Made by a program: the position numbers and the translations under genes. A DNA stretch of 64,000 nt from Aedes albopictus (Eukaryota; Arthropoda; Insecta; Diptera; Culicidae): positions 15,715,346-15,779,345 of the forward strand of contig NC_085137.1 of assembly GCF_035046485.1 (NCBI RefSeq), written 5' to 3'. The notes below the pieces were generated by a model. The model had not been told where the DNA came from, searched no databases, and worked only from the letters and a program-made list of their open reading frames with translations. Positions 23,206 through 35,715 of the stretch are shown one piece after another. Position 1 is the stretch's first letter. Every line of letters starts with the position of its first letter.

Positions 23206-24661
23206 CTTTTGGTTCACAAGCGCGCTGTTTTGTCCTTCATCCATCGCAGCTCAGCCGTGTAGAAAAAAAAAGGAAACGGTGCTACCTGTTGTTGTAACAG
23301 CGCAGTCAGCAGGCAGGCTCCGAACACTTTCATGTCCATTTGAGCTTTGAAGCCAGGGTCGTTTCATGACGCGCAGCCAGGAAGCAACCCCCAATCGAAC
23401 GACATTAGGGCCTCGATGCCGTCGCCTCCAGCATTCATGAGAGAAAAGCGCCAGCTGATGGGGTTGAAATCTGCCAGCTCAGGGAAATCTGAGCCGCTTT
23501 TAAGGCCTCTTAGCGTGTCATCGCAAAATGGCTTCTTCAAAATCATTGACCGAAATCAACTTTACACAACATTGCACCAATACATATTTGTAAAAAATCG
23601 ACGCTTATCTTATTCTATAAAATAATCAATTCCACGCAAGATATTTGGCATAAAAATGTATTCACACTACTTCAAATACAAGCCTCTTTCCAAGTAATCA
23701 CTCCTATTAAGCATTATTTCAGTCGAAAGTAGAAATTTTTAACGATTTGTTTCTACCACACTCAACATGTGGATGGCGGTGTTTACCACCCACCACAGTA
23801 CCAACGACGACGGCGGCAGCGCGGTGATGTCTTTTGGCGCGCACAATCATCGATCATTGCACGCAGTGATGTCGATCCTGCGGGCCAAAGCATCAATAAA
23901 ATTGATCGAAATCAATCAAAAAGTCAAGTCAAACCCATTGGTTATGCGCCATAAAATCAAAAATAATTTGTTGGGTGTTTTTTTTTACTTTTTTACCGCA
24001 ATTGTTAGTGAAATAAGCAAAGAATTATAATTTACGAAATCTTCACCAAGCGGTCCGCCAGCACTGCTGTTGCAGCAAACATAAACAGTGGGAGAGCATG
24101 CCAAAATAATTCGATCATTTCTAGCTTGTTACATAAAAAATCTAACATTTTTCGTAACATTTGGATATGTTTCCTTGTTATTCATTGAAGTAGAGTAGTT
24201 TACTGCTTGAGTTGCTTTCAAATGATTCATATTCTCGAAATGTTTACATTGGAGGTACCGAGACAAAGAGGTGCTATTTTTGTTTGTTTGTTTATGGAAT
24301 TGGTATAGAAAGGCTACACAACTACTATCGTGCTTGATGACTGTTTGGAATAAGAATCAAATAAGAAGAGCACAATTTGAGCTGACACGCTAAGGGGCCT
24401 TAAAACAATTTTTCTAAGACCGCCCACCAGTAAATACCTATGTACTTGAGTGGCGACGCACGTTGGTGAGGGAGAATGTTGCAAATCGCAAGGCACTTGT
24501 TCACATGGACACATCTCCGTGAATATTCCATAGCGGGAATTAAGTAGGGATTTTTTTTATTTTCTTGATAGTTTGTGATTTGTTGGAATTATATACATCT
24601 TTTGGATTTACATGTATTCAAGTCAAACGGCACGGCAAACGAACGTAACTCTCCAACCTTG
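23206..24661. other. unassigned
   Basis: AT-rich. A somewhat GC-richer patch (23340-23540) has short open frames on both strands, with no recognisable domain. No repeat boundaries found. Confidence 0.35.
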
Positions 24662-24930
24662 CACACTTAGAAAAAATCTTGTAAATTTCCGTCACTCTGG
24701 ATTCACATATTCAAGCAACACATATGACGTAAATTTTAACGCCCAAGTGACGTAATTTAGTCATATGAAACGTAATGATGTACGATTCTCAAATTGTTTA
24801 CGTCACATTGAACTCAATTTTACAAGAATGACGTATTATTATGACAGAAGACCTATAAATTTACATTAAATTGTTTACGTTCTGTACAATAAATTTACGT
24901 CACGAGTAATTTTGATTTTTCCGTAGTGTG
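24662..24930. mobile_element. MITE with CACACT...AAAAATC ends
   Basis: CACACTTAGAAAAAATC at the left is mirrored by CACACTACGGAAAAATC on the other strand at the right. The inside repeats ATGACGTAAATTT and TTTACGTCA on both strands. It resembles the element inserted at 31176-31922. A 2-bp TG may be the duplication. Confidence 0.6.
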
Positions 24931-25200
24931 TGGTTAGGCAAAGCACACACCAGTTCATGTACCATCCTCCCCACTCCTCGTCCACCCGTCCTACAGTTAC
25001 TGGAAGTTGTAAATAACCTCAAAAATCAACTTCAATATATGGTTGTTCAATTGCAGAAGTTTTGGGCATTTCAATACTGAGATCAGCTCCGATAGCTCAA
25101 AATTTTACAAAACAATATTTTAGAATTTCTCCAGGTAGGTATACCTTCCAAGATTTCTTCACAAATTACTTCAGAGATTCTGTCAGGAGGATTGTTTTAA

Positions 25201-25530
25201 AAAATTCTCTTATGATTTATTTGCAATTTGCAGCTCTTTTGTCCACTAGGGCACCACGTGAGCGATTCCAATTGTCATCTGCTCTTCCACTTTTTGTACA
25301 GCCCCCAAATGTATTCTATTATTCTACTATATCGAACTGGTTGCTTTATGCGCTGCTTTCACTTTCTACCCTATTATGGTAGAATGATGGCCACGAGGAT
25401 GTTGATGTGTGGCTGTTGGTTATTCCTATTTCCAGTCCGATTGGAATGGGGGTCCATTATGAGTTGCCGTTCGCCGATGTCCAAGTATCCGGGTCCGATT
25501 GAGCCAAGGCTCAGAAGAGGGTCAGTGTCA
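25201..25530 (-). mobile_element. tRNA-derived SINE, 5'-truncated
   Basis: Reverse-complement copy of the SINE at 26254-26723. It shares CCACTAGGGCACCACGTGAGC, GTAGAATGATGGCCACG and GGGTCCATTATGAG. It lacks the tRNA head, ending after GACCCTCTT. Confidence 0.75.
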
Positions 25531-26240
25531 GTGGCGTAGCAAGGGGGTGCGAAAGGTGTGGTCCACACCGGGCCCCTTAGTTCAGGGGACCTCCAAAACT
25601 GAGACGGTTTCTAACATTAGTTTGAATAAAGTTCTTCAACCCTCTTCGTACAATAGCATACGCTCACTACGCTGACGTAGTATACACTCAGCGTGCCTGT
25701 ATGGTTCATAATGACCCCAATGCACAACTAGGGTTAAATAGCGAAAGTTTCCTATAAGTATAAGTTCAATACTTGCAGATCTACTGAAAGGTGTGTAAAG
25801 GGGCTCCCCGTGATAATCAAGGGTTTTTTTTTATGGAATGTGACAGCCAGATGGCAAATTATTATTAACAATTGTAAATGTGCAAACTTTATTGAAGTAG
25901 TTTAGTTTGTTTAGTTTTAATTACTTTGATAATTACTCTTTGTACCTACATCACAAGAAAAAATGGGCTAGAAATCAAAAGGTTTCTACGGGAATTCCTT
26001 GAGTAAAGTAAACACTTACCTTGCCTTCGGGGATATCTTTTACGATTTATCTAGCAGTTACTTCAAAGACTTTTGCAAGAATTCCTTTAAGCGAAGACTT
26101 ACTTTATCAAGATGACATGGAACTCTGTTATTTTTCCATTTCCATTTCTTGCTTAAAGCCATACCTGAATGGATCATTTTTTCAAAAAGATTTTCTAAAG
26201 GAATTTTGGAGGAATTACCGACGGAATAATGATGAATTTC
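25531..26240. other. unassigned, possible hAT-like terminus
   Basis: CAGTGGCGTAGCAAGGGGG at 25528 resembles the terminus of a DNA element, but no partner end was found. The rest is AT-rich and non-coding. Confidence 0.3.
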
Positions 26241-26253
26241 AAGATGTATTCGG

Positions 26254-26723
26254 TGTCGGGGCCCGTGGCGCAGTGGTCCACACGTTCGCTTCATAAGCGG
26301 ATGCTCATGGGTTGGATCCCAGCCCCGGCACTTGCAATTTTCGTCATTTGCTCTTTCCCCCGAGAGCAACTGACACCTAACCCTCTTCGGAGCATATAGC
26401 TTTAACGGACCCAGAACTTGGATATCGGCGAATCGCGACTCATAATGGACGACCCCCAATTGGACTGGAAAAGGAACAGCAGCCATACATCAGCATCACC
26501 GTGCTCATCATTCTACCGTGGACAGGGTAGAAAAATTGAAGCAGCACAAGGCACCACAGTTCGATATAGTTGAATTAGAATAGAATAGAATACATAAAAG
26601 CGCTGTACAAAGTGTAAGTGCAGCAGCGTCCAATTGGAATCGCTCACGTAGTGCCCTAGTGGACAAGAGAGCTGTAAATTAGGTTAAGTGATTAAGAATA
26701 AAAAAAGCATCAAGATTGATATT
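26254..26723 (+). mobile_element. full-length tRNA-derived SINE
   Basis: The head reads GGGGCCCGTGGCGCAGTGGT (box A) then GGGTTGGATCCCAGCCCCGG (box B), followed by a body with CCCGAGAGCAACTGACACC. The tail is AATAAAAAAAGCATC. A 13-bp duplication AAGATGTATTCGG flanks it (26241-26253, 26724-26736), showing LINE-mediated insertion. Further copies are at 25201, 32378 and 60184. Confidence 0.9.
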
Positions 26724-26761
26724 AAGATGTATTCGGAAAGATAGGGTTGATTTTGGATGTA

Positions 26762-27942
26762 CAGGGGATGGCCAAAATGTTTGGGATAGGCAACTTTTTT
26801 TTTCTCTCACAAAAAAATTCAACATGCTATAACTTTTTATAGCGTTCATCAAAAAATCTCAATTTTTGACTGTTTGTCAACCTATTATATGTGCATCATT
26901 GGTACAAATTTGGGCTCGATTGATTAATGTTTCGCAAAGTTAGAACCGTTCAGGTAAAACACTATTTTTTAGACAACTAATTTTTGAGCTGTTATATCAC
27001 CGACGAACCGACGTGACAGTGGCGATCCAAAACTGTCATCCCCTAATTTAACGGTCGACCAGCAAAGCGAGCGATCGCTTCTGTCAAATCAACGCAGACG
27101 CGAACCGTTTCCTATATGAACACACGGGGGTTTAGTGTCGAGCTATCAAATCTCTGCGAGCCGTTATAGAGGTGGCGATAGTGTTCGGCTATTTTTCGTC
27201 ATGGCGTCACGGACAACAAATTTGAATTTATTTGTTCTAGCTGTCACGTCGGTTCGTCGGTGGTTATATCTCGGAAACCAGTGGACCGAATTGAATTAAA
27301 TTTTGAACGTACACTAACAATATGTATTTGCTTCACAAACTATTAAAACATGGATATTTTTTGAACGTGGAAAAAAGTAATCATGGATTGACACTTTTTG
27401 GATTTTTTTCGAAAAAAAGTATTTTTTTTCATCAATGTCAATTAATTTTAGTGTTGATATCCAAAGATTTTCTACTTCTGTTCTCAAGTTATCTCTATTC
27501 AGATATATTAGAGCCTATAGAGATTTAAGAAAGAACACATTAAGTATTTTTTGTGCGGTATTGTAAATTTTACTTATTTTCCTCTATATGGGTAAAAATT
27601 TCAACCAGGTATAACTCAATTCGCCGTGAGAAAATATTACATTTCATAACGTCGTATTATATGGTTGATAAACGTTGAGAAATTCATTCAATTCGGTTCA
27701 CTGGTTTCTGAGATATGACAGCTCAAAAATGAGTTGTCTAAAAAATAGTGTTTTACCCGAACGGTTCTTACTTCGCGAAAAATTAATCAATCGAGCCCAA
27801 ATTTGTACCAATGATGCACATATAATAGGTTGACAAACAGTCAAAATGAGATTTTTTGATGCACTCTATGAAAAGTTACAGCATGTTGATTTTTTGTGGA
27901 AGTAAAAAAGTCGCCTATCCCAAACATTTTGGCCACCCCCTG
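26762..27942. mobile_element. Tc1/mariner-type foldback MITE, 1181 bp
   Basis: Left end CAGGGGATGGCCAAAATG, right end inverted CAGGGGGTGGCCAAAATG, with TA on each side (26760-26761, 27943-27944). Arms of more than 250 bp pair across an AT-rich centre. The left arm is broken by the insertion at 26998-27262. Confidence 0.85.
26998..27262. mobile_element. nested MITE, CACCGACGAACCGACGTGAC ends
   Basis: Terminal inverted repeats of about 22 bp, with a 7-bp duplication GTTATAT on both sides (26991-26997, 27263-27269). Removing it restores the pairing of the host foldback arm. The superfamily is not clear from the ends. Confidence 0.8.
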
Positions 27943-27959
27943 TATCTTCGATGATATTC

Positions 27960-30430
27960 TTGATAAGTCACTGCAGTATTATGAAGTAGTACTATAAGTA
28001 CTAGGAGTACTTTGAGGATTTACATAAAGGATTCCTGAAGAAATTTTGAGGGATTTTTGGAAGAAAATAATGATGAAATGCCTAGATAATTTTCCAAAGA
28101 AATCAATGACGGAAACCCCAAAGAATTCCTCTCAATTTCTTTGGAGCAAATAAAAAAAATTCTTCAAAAAAACTCCTATATATTTCCTTGGAGAAATTTC
28201 TACAGGAGGCCATGGGAGAATTTCCGTAGGACCCCCTGAGGAAATTTAAGTTTTTTAGGATCTCTGATAGAAGTCTCATAAAAATATCTGCGGATATTCT
28301 TTTGAGAAATTGTTGGGCAATTCCTTTGAAAACTTCATCAATCAATTCTCGGCAATACTTCAGCAATGGCTTTGCAAATTTCTTAAGATTTGAATTTATT
28401 TTAAAAAATCGTTTACAACTTTTTGGTGTTTTTTTTTTTTGATAATTTGTTTGAAAAATCCTCTGGTAATTACTTTGGGAATAACTTAAACACTCTTCTG
28501 GAATATCTTCTTTGCGAATACCCACGGTAGTTGATTGGTTGCTTTTTGCTTTAGATATTCATTCGGCAAATTTCCTGTGAGATACCTGACAAAATCTTTC
28601 GAATAACCTTTTGTGGAGTTTTTTCGGCAAAATCTTTGAAATTCCTTTAGGCAATTTTTATTGGGTTCTATCCAAAAAATCCTGTAAGATTATTTTTGGA
28701 GTTTCCTTAGACATTTGTTGAGAACTATTTCGGCAATACCTACGGAATTTAATTTGGTTACTCTTTTGAAAATTTCTCGGCAATAAGGATGCAACTCTTA
28801 GTGGAATTCAAAGGAACAGTACTTAACACGATCTTGATTTAGGTTATTATTTTTGAAACTATCTACAGCATTACTTTTCGAAATTCTTTGGTCAATTGCT
28901 TTGTAAATTTATCAGGCAGCTCCTACGGGATTTTAGCAATTCCATCGAAGGTTTCACCGGCAGTTCCTTTACTTATATGCCTGACAATTACTTTTGTAAT
29001 TCTTTCAATAGTTCCTTCAGAAGTTTATTCAACAGGTACATTGAGAATTCCTTAGTCGATTTGTTTGTAAATTCAAGTGCCAGTTTTTTGAAAACTTCTC
29101 CGGTAATTCTTCAGAAAATTCCTTTGGTAATTCCTCTGGAAATTTCTTTTGATAATTCCTTACGGAATTCATCAATTATTACTTTTGAAGTTCTTGAGAT
29201 ACAATATTGCGAAAAATAAACAAAAGTTTACAACGGAACGGCCGAGAAGAATTTCGAATGGACCTAAGGAATTTAAAAAAAATAGGTTGATTGCCAGAGA
29301 AGTTCACAAACAATTTCATAAAAAAAAATCACAAAGCGATTCCTAATTTTTTTAAGAAATTTCATTAGAATCTCTCAGCGGAATTTCTGTGAGAATTCTT
29401 GAAAGAATTCTTATATTTTTTTTTATTTGAATTTCTAAAGGAGAAGTTCCTGAATTTCCAGCAAAACACTCTAAGAATTTCTTGGAGGAATTTGTGTAAA
29501 CATCTTCTAATAATCTTGCAGGAGTACCTAATTATATAAATACATAAAGAAATCCTTGTATAAAAGTTTTCCCAAAAAGATCTCTTGTAAAAAAAATGTA
29601 AATTACCTGCTAAAATCAGTTTACGGATGAATGAATGAAATCAATTAAGAAAATTTTAAAGAATACTTGAATAATTATAAACTAATCTTTTGATAAATCG
29701 CAAGAGAGTATATTGGATGAACCACTAAAGAAATCTTTGAAACATTTCGGAAGAAAGTTTGGGAGGAATTTCTAAAGGCCTCTTTGAAGGAATTCCCTTT
29801 TTGAATAATATCTCGTAAGAATTTCAAAAGCGATCCCTGGAAAAATCCCAAAAGTAATTCTTTGGAGAAATCATAGAATTAATTATACAAGGACAGCTTT
29901 ATCCGATTGATGAAACCGTTGCAGAAGTTTCTAACAAGATCCTTGAAGAAATTTTGAAATTATGTTTTGATAATTGTCAAGCGATTTTTTTTCGAAGAAA
30001 TATTTAAGAAATCCTTGGAAAAAATGCCGTAAGAATTCTTGAAGCGATTCCTGAACAGAACAGTCTTAGAATGAATCCTTGCAGAAACTTTTGAAAAAAA
30101 TATTTGATTTGATACGAGAGGGTGTCTGTTCCTTTACCATTTATGCATATACGCTTCAATTTTCATCCTACTCAAAACAATGGAATGAAGCGGTTTTTGT
30201 TTTGTTTCTTATTTTCTCAGAGAATTTTTTATCCGTTTTTTTTTGTGGAATTTCTCGAGGAATCATTAATAAATCCTGGTGATATTCTTGACTGAGGCGC
30301 TTGATGGAAACTTAGAATGATTTTTTAAAAAGTATCTCGAAAGAATTTTGAAGGAGTCTTATCAAAAATCGCAATAGAAATTTTAAGAAAAGATTCTAGA
30401 GTTGATGGATATTACGGAATTCGTTATAGA
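27960..30430. repeat. AATTCC-rich degenerate low-complexity DNA
   Basis: Loose repeats of GGAATTCCTTTGGAAATTTC-like text on both strands, with no fixed unit length. Similar text is at 61900-62100 and 62690-62820. No gene. A 49-bp phrase at 28788-28835 recurs at 59936-59985. Confidence 0.55.
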
Positions 30431-31175
30431 AATTCCACAAACCGAGAAGCTGTGGCGTACTATTATTCATTGTGTCTTCTTTTAAATGTGTTGTTGAACA
30501 AATAAATTTATGTATCATGTAAATATACAGCTATATAATTTTCTTAAAATAAAAAATAAATAAATAAATGTCTCTCAAACTGTACATGTCCATAGGGCAG
30601 CGTGGAAAGTGGGGGGATCAGGTGCAGAACGATCTGGCCAATAGGGGACATGTCCGAGTGTTACATACATACATTTATTTATTCAACATCAGATTTAAGA
30701 CAAGACATAATCAACAATAGTACGCCACAATACTCGGTTTGTGGCTGCCGCTCTTCATCCTTGGTCGCACCCAATGTTCGCCAGGTCACGCTCCACCTGG
30801 TCCGCTCATCGTGCTCTCTGCACTCCACGCCTTCTTGTGCCAACCACATCAGTTGCAAACACCAGCTGTGCAGGGTCGTTGTCCGGCATTCTTGCAACAT
30901 GCCCTGCCCACCGTATCCTTCCGGCTTTGGCCACCTTCTGGATGCTGGGCTCGCCGTAAAGTGCAGCGAGCTTGTGGTTCATCCATCTCCGCCACACACC
31001 CTTCTCCTGCACACCGCCGAAGATCGTCCTTAGCACGCGTCGCTCGAAAACTCCGAGTGCTTGCAGGTCCTTTTCGAGCACGGTCCATGTCTCGTGTCCG
31101 TAGAGAGAGGACCACCGGTCTTATGAGCGTTATGTACATGGTGCATTTGGTGCGTGGGTGAATCTTTTTCAACCG

Positions 31176-31922
31176 CACACACCAAAAAATTCTGATTATT
31201 CAAGAAGACACAATCAACTAAAATGACGTAATGTATCATGACACAAACTGAAAAATCACTTATTTTTGTGTGAATAATGCTGTAAGCGCTGCGGCATCGA
31301 AAATTTTGTAACAAGACTCAATTCTAAGTGCCATGCCTAGTAAAATTACACGAACGATGCTCTAACTACATGCTCTGACCACAGACGAAACGTCAAACAG
31401 AAACCAAAACAAAGTGTGTTTCAAGTGCGATTTGTGGTAAGTTTTTGTTTGTAGTCTTAAATGAAATTGAAGTAAACGTTTTATTCTTTCATCTACGATT
31501 AGGAAATAACTTCGTGACTTGTCGTGTGTGAAAAAGCAAGTGAAAAGTATACAGTATGCTCGAAATGTGGGATTTAGCATCAAACCTGCTCTGCTCCTCC
31601 TGCATGATCAACACAACAAATGGATTTATACTGTAAGTTGTATGAACTGTAAGTGCATATAAGTAAATAATGTGGATTGAAAGCATATTTTGCACTGGTG
31701 TTTTGCAACAAATTTGAAAGAAATTAGAACGGAATACTAACATAAATCGGTTTGGGCGGTGGGTTCTTGAAATGAGGTTATGTTGCAGCAATCAAGATAC
31801 AAGCGAGCATCGTTCTGTGTTAATGTAAAATTAAAGGCTCACCAAATTTTGTGTCATATTGCTCGCTGCTATATGTCGGCGTAAAATGACATAAATTTAC
31901 ATGTTTTTTTTTTTGAAGTGTG
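31176..31922. mobile_element. MITE inside RTE copy 1
   Basis: CACACACCAAAAAATTCTG at the left, inverted CACACTTCAAAAAAAAAAAC at the right; ATGACGTAA-type motifs inside relate it to 24662-24930. RTE copy 2 reads straight through this point (CAACCGGCAGTTTC near 40890), which is the empty site. Confidence 0.75.
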
Positions 31923-32377
31923 CAGTTTTTTCTAGAGCCCGTAATAGGCCCGAATTCCGCTGATGATGCGCCTCCGAATTTCACGGCTCACGTTATTGTC
32001 AGCCGTCAGTAAGGATCCGAGGTAGTCGAATTCCTCCACCACCTCGAAAGTATCCCCGTCTATCGTAACATTACTATCCAGACGGATCCGATCGTGTTCG
32101 GTTCCGCCTACCAGCATGTACTTTGTTTTTGAGGCATTCACCACCAGTCCGACCTTTGCTGCTTCGCGTTTCAGGCGGGTGTACAGCTCGGCCGCCACCA
32201 TTCCAAATGTTCTAGCGATAATGTCCATGACCGGATTTTGTGAAAATCGTTCCCCGGCTGTTGAGCCCGGCTCGTCGCATCACACCTTCCAGAGCGATGT
32301 TGAAGAGTAGGCATGAGAGTCCGTCACCTTGTCGCAGTCCCCGGCAAGATTCGAATAAACTGGATAGTTCACCCGAA

Positions 32378-32809
32378 GTCGGGGCCCGTGGCGTAGTGGT
32401 CCACACGTTCGCTTCATAAGCGGATGGTCATGGGTTCGGTCCCAGCCCCGGCACTTGCAATTTTTCGTCGGTTGCTCTTCCCCCCGAGAGCAGCTGACAC
32501 CTGACCCTCTTCGGAGCATATGCTCCAACGGACCCGGAAACTTGGATATCGGCGAACCGCAACTCATAATGGACGACCCCCAATTGGACTGGAAAAGGAA
32601 CAACAGCCACACATCAGCATCATCGTGCTCATCATGCTACTGTGGACAGGGTAGAAAAGTGAAAGCAGCACAAGGCACCAGTTTGATATAGTTGAATTAG
32701 AATAGTATACATTTAGGCGCTGTACAAGTAAGTGCAGCATCCAATTAGAATCGCTCACGTAGTGCCCTAGTGGACAAAGGAGCTGTAAATTAGGTTAAGT
32801 GATAAGATA
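32378..32809 (+). mobile_element. tRNA-derived SINE inside RTE copy 1
   Basis: Same family as 26254-26723, with box A GTGGCGTAGTGGT and box B GGGTTCGGTCCCA. The 12-bp duplication AGTTCACCCGAA flanks it (32366-32377, 32810-32821); RTE copy 2 has this phrase once (41340-41351). Confidence 0.9.
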
Positions 32810-33339
32810 AGTTCACCCGAAACCCTTATGCAGTTTTGCATACCGTCCACCGTTGCTTTAATCAGTCTGGTCAGCTTCCCAGGAAATCCGTTTTCGTCCA
32901 TGATTTTCCATAGTTCTGCGCGGTCGATACTGTCGTACGCCGCTTTGAAGTCGATGAACAGGTGATGTGTTGGGACCTGGTATTCACGGCATTTCTGGAG
33001 GATTTGCCGTACGGTGAAGATCTGATCCGTTGTCGATCGGCCGTCGATAAAGCCGGCTTAATAACTTCCCACGAATTCATTCGTTTTAGGTGACAGACAA
33101 CGGAAGATGATATGGGATAGCACTTTGTAGGCAGCATTCAAAATAGTGATCGCCCTGAAGTTCTCACATGTCCGAGTGCTGTGGCAAAGACTTGTTGAGT
33201 CAGTGTTTCTAAATAAGAGAGAATGTATGCTGAATATTCTGAAAAAGAGCAATTCTAAAATTCTGTAACAGTTACTTTTCAATATATCCACATTCCACAA
33301 TCAATCCCAACACAATTTTCGGCAACCCATATCCGAAAA

Positions 33340-33835
33340 CCGCGCAATCATCCCACGCTTGCCAATCACTTTATCCAACTCCCAAACCAAACCACAGCCA
33401 CACCGAGCCGGAGTGCTGCACCCGAAACTGATTAAATCCTATCACTAATTCAATCGTCTTGTTTTCGCGTGAAATTTGCTTAGATAAGGACGAAACTTTC
33501 TCGTTTTCCAATCCACTTACTATCCCCATTCAATCCCGCAACCAAACGACCCACGACGACGACTACGACGGTGCGGTGGTGGATTAGTGATCCGTCGTGT
33601 CGTTTGACCCTCATCACTCCCTGCCCAGCCCGGCTCAGCCTGCTCAGAGCACAGAGCGGCTCGGTTTTGGGACGGTAACGAAGTTAGTTCGGCTCGGTTG
33701 GGTTACGTTGACGACGACGACGTAGGTTGAAGGACGTGAGTGAGCGACAGACACCACCACCCGACCCGTGCGGTATCCCAATCGAATTAAAACTAGGTGA
33801 AAACTCAATCGAACTGTTTTGGCCACAAGTAATTT
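33340..33835. other. GC-richer host-like segment, possible promoter/5' exon
   Basis: Non-repetitive and CpG-containing, with repeated ACGACGACGAC phrases on both strands and GGCTCGG duplications near 33660-33700. No reading frame convinces. It stands out from surrounding TE DNA and could be a transcription start region, but I have no motif that proves it. Confidence 0.25.
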
Positions 33836-34230
33836 CAGTTCCGGCCGGATACGAATTGGTTTCGGTTTACTGCTGCGCTTTTGGGGGATTTGGTTAGGAG
33901 GGGGTGGTGTGGTGGTGTGGTGTCATCCTTACAAGGAATGGAGGTGTGCCAAATCAGTTGTCAGATCTTGTGTCGTTTGCGCTTTGGTAGCAACCAGAGA
34001 AGAGCACCCTTCAAAGTTGTTTAGATACGTTGACGAGGATTGGGCAGTCTCCGCTGAATAGATCTTCCCATCAAATTGTGATTAAGGACAAAATGTGCAT
34101 TTACCCAAATACAAAACAACGACTATCCTTTAGATGAAAGACCAATATTAAGATACACCGGTGCAAGTTGAAACGTGTGGAGCAAGATGAAAGGCGAAGT
34201 TCTGAAATAGATTTCAATAAAATTTGGAAA
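33836..34230. other. unassigned
   Basis: A GGGGGTGGTGTGGTGGTGTGG patch at 33898, otherwise featureless. An 80-codon frame at 33819-34061 has no recognisable motif. Confidence 0.3.
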
Positions 34231-34232
34231 TA

Positions 34233-34444
34233 GGGTCTTGTACCATTTGGACAGGTGTACCTATTTTGGGCACTTGTCGCTATAACTAAGTCAACTTCAA
34301 ATCGATTGATTTGAATTTTGTATAGAGTTAGATACTGTACGTGCCTAACTCTATACAAAAATTCAAATCAATTGGTTTGAAATTGACTTAGTTATAGAGG
34401 CAAGTGCCCAAAATAGGTACACCTGCCCAAATGCTACAAGACCC
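34233..34444. mobile_element. TA-flanked foldback MITE, 212 bp
   Basis: GGGTCTTGTACCATTTGG...CCAAATGCTACAAGACCC with arms near 95 bp, and TA at 34231-34232 and 34445-34446. The arms contain CTATAACTAAGTCAA, the same idea as CTATAACTCAGTCAA in 49129-49319 and 60489-60703. Confidence 0.85.
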
Positions 34445-34446
34445 TA

Positions 34447-35520
34447 TATCCTTCGCTAAAAGTTTGTTTAAATCAAAAACTGTGTTATGGCAATCATCAT
34501 CATTATAAAACATCATGTGAACCCGCTGTTTCATCTTACCCCACCCGTTTCAACTGACATTTGTTGAGGTACACTGAACAAGTAAAACTTTATTGAGGAA
34601 AAGATCTATTAACACCATCCAGGATTTAGATGGGGAATGATTGAAATCGGCGGGATCCCGCAGGACGTAACCAAAAGTCGAAATCTAATTCGTCGCGTGA
34701 CATGTTTTATCGACTTCGTTCGGTATTAAATCAGGAACGGTGAAAAACGAGAGGAACGAACTGCACTAAAAGGTACTCCACTTATTGTGTTTAAAGAACC
34801 TTCTGATTCCATCTAGCTTACTCCGGAATTGAATTCGATCTGTGTTCAGTTGGTGTCGCAGAAAAGTGCGCACGGGAGGACAATCGATTCCGTTCGAGGT
34901 GTGATTTGCAGAGAAAAATGACGAGAGGGCGGACGGAAATAGAATGGAGACCTACCTTGAAATAACACAATATTGAATCTTGTTCGATGCGATAAAAGCG
35001 GAGGCGTTGGAAATAGCACCTAGATAAAGTGTGGTAAAATGAAATTCAAATAGGGTAGAAATTTACTTCGTCATATGCGCTAATTCCCGTCATATCAGAT
35101 GAAAAAAAAAGGCCAATAATTAAATATATTCCAATTTACCTTTGCCAATGACTTATTAGATGGAAGCAAAAAGATGTAGACTATCAATAACCAGCCTCTA
35201 AGGCACTGGAAAACGAATAGTTTCGAAAAATTTCACACTTTGTGCAATTACGACTTCACTGAATTTGTGCAATTACGACTTCACATTTTTTCTCTCGTTG
35301 CGTATGCCGAAAGCAACCAAACTAAAGCAGCGGCTAGCTGAATTATTTCTCATTATCATTCACTTCGCCAGATTCACTTATTGAACCAACCTTCAATTCA
35401 CACCCCACAAAAGCATCTGTGGCACATCAAAGTATGTTTTCACTGCTGTAGAATGCAGTAAAAACTGCTCAATCATTGAAATAAATTGTTTTTTCTTGTC
35501 ACTAAATTGTAAACATAAGG
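34447..35520. other. unassigned
   Basis: AT-rich. GTGCAATTACGACTTCAC is duplicated in tandem at 35244 and 35267. No gene seen. Confidence 0.35.
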
Positions 35521-35715
35521 GAGCGGGCCTGGTATGGTGATTATAACACAAGACTATCACGCTTTTTAACTGTCACGCCGATTACCTGGGATCGAATCCC
35601 ACTCCCGATAAACTCGCAAAATGTGAGTTCTTCCTTCGGCAGGAGCGTAAAGCGTGAGTCCCGAGATGAACTAGCCTAGGGTTAAAAATCTCGTGAATAC
35701 AGACAAAACAAATGG
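35521..35715 (+). mobile_element. tRNA-derived SINE of a second family
   Basis: GAGCGGGCCTGGTATGGTGA at the head, box B GGGATCGAATCCC (35588-35600), body AGCGTGAGTCCCGAGATGAA, and tail AATACAGACAAAACAAA. It differs from the GGGGCCCGTGGCG family. Confidence 0.65.

Larger units (their letters stand above)
30661..33165 (-). pseudogene. RTE-clade LINE copy 1, 5'-truncated
   Basis: Minus strand. The 3' tail is AATAAATAAATGTATGTATG. Pieces encode RT text (AAYKVLS, QVPTHHLFIDFKAAYDSID, RQGDGLSCLLFNIALEGVMR, VVNASKTKYMLVGG, VTIDGDTFEVVEEFDYLGSL) and the C-terminus (VLRTIFGGVQE, RIRWAGHVARMPDN). A 13-bp duplication ACATGTCCGAGTG flanks it (30648-30660, 33166-33178). The endonuclease and part of RT are absent, there are frameshifts, and the FADD box is deleted. 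A MITE (31176-31922) and a SINE (32378-32809) interrupt it. It cannot function. Confidence 0.85.

Noticed and set aside
30602..31161. Plus-strand frames of 140 codons over RTE copy 1
   Set aside because: Antisense shadows of the minus-strand RTE C-terminus.
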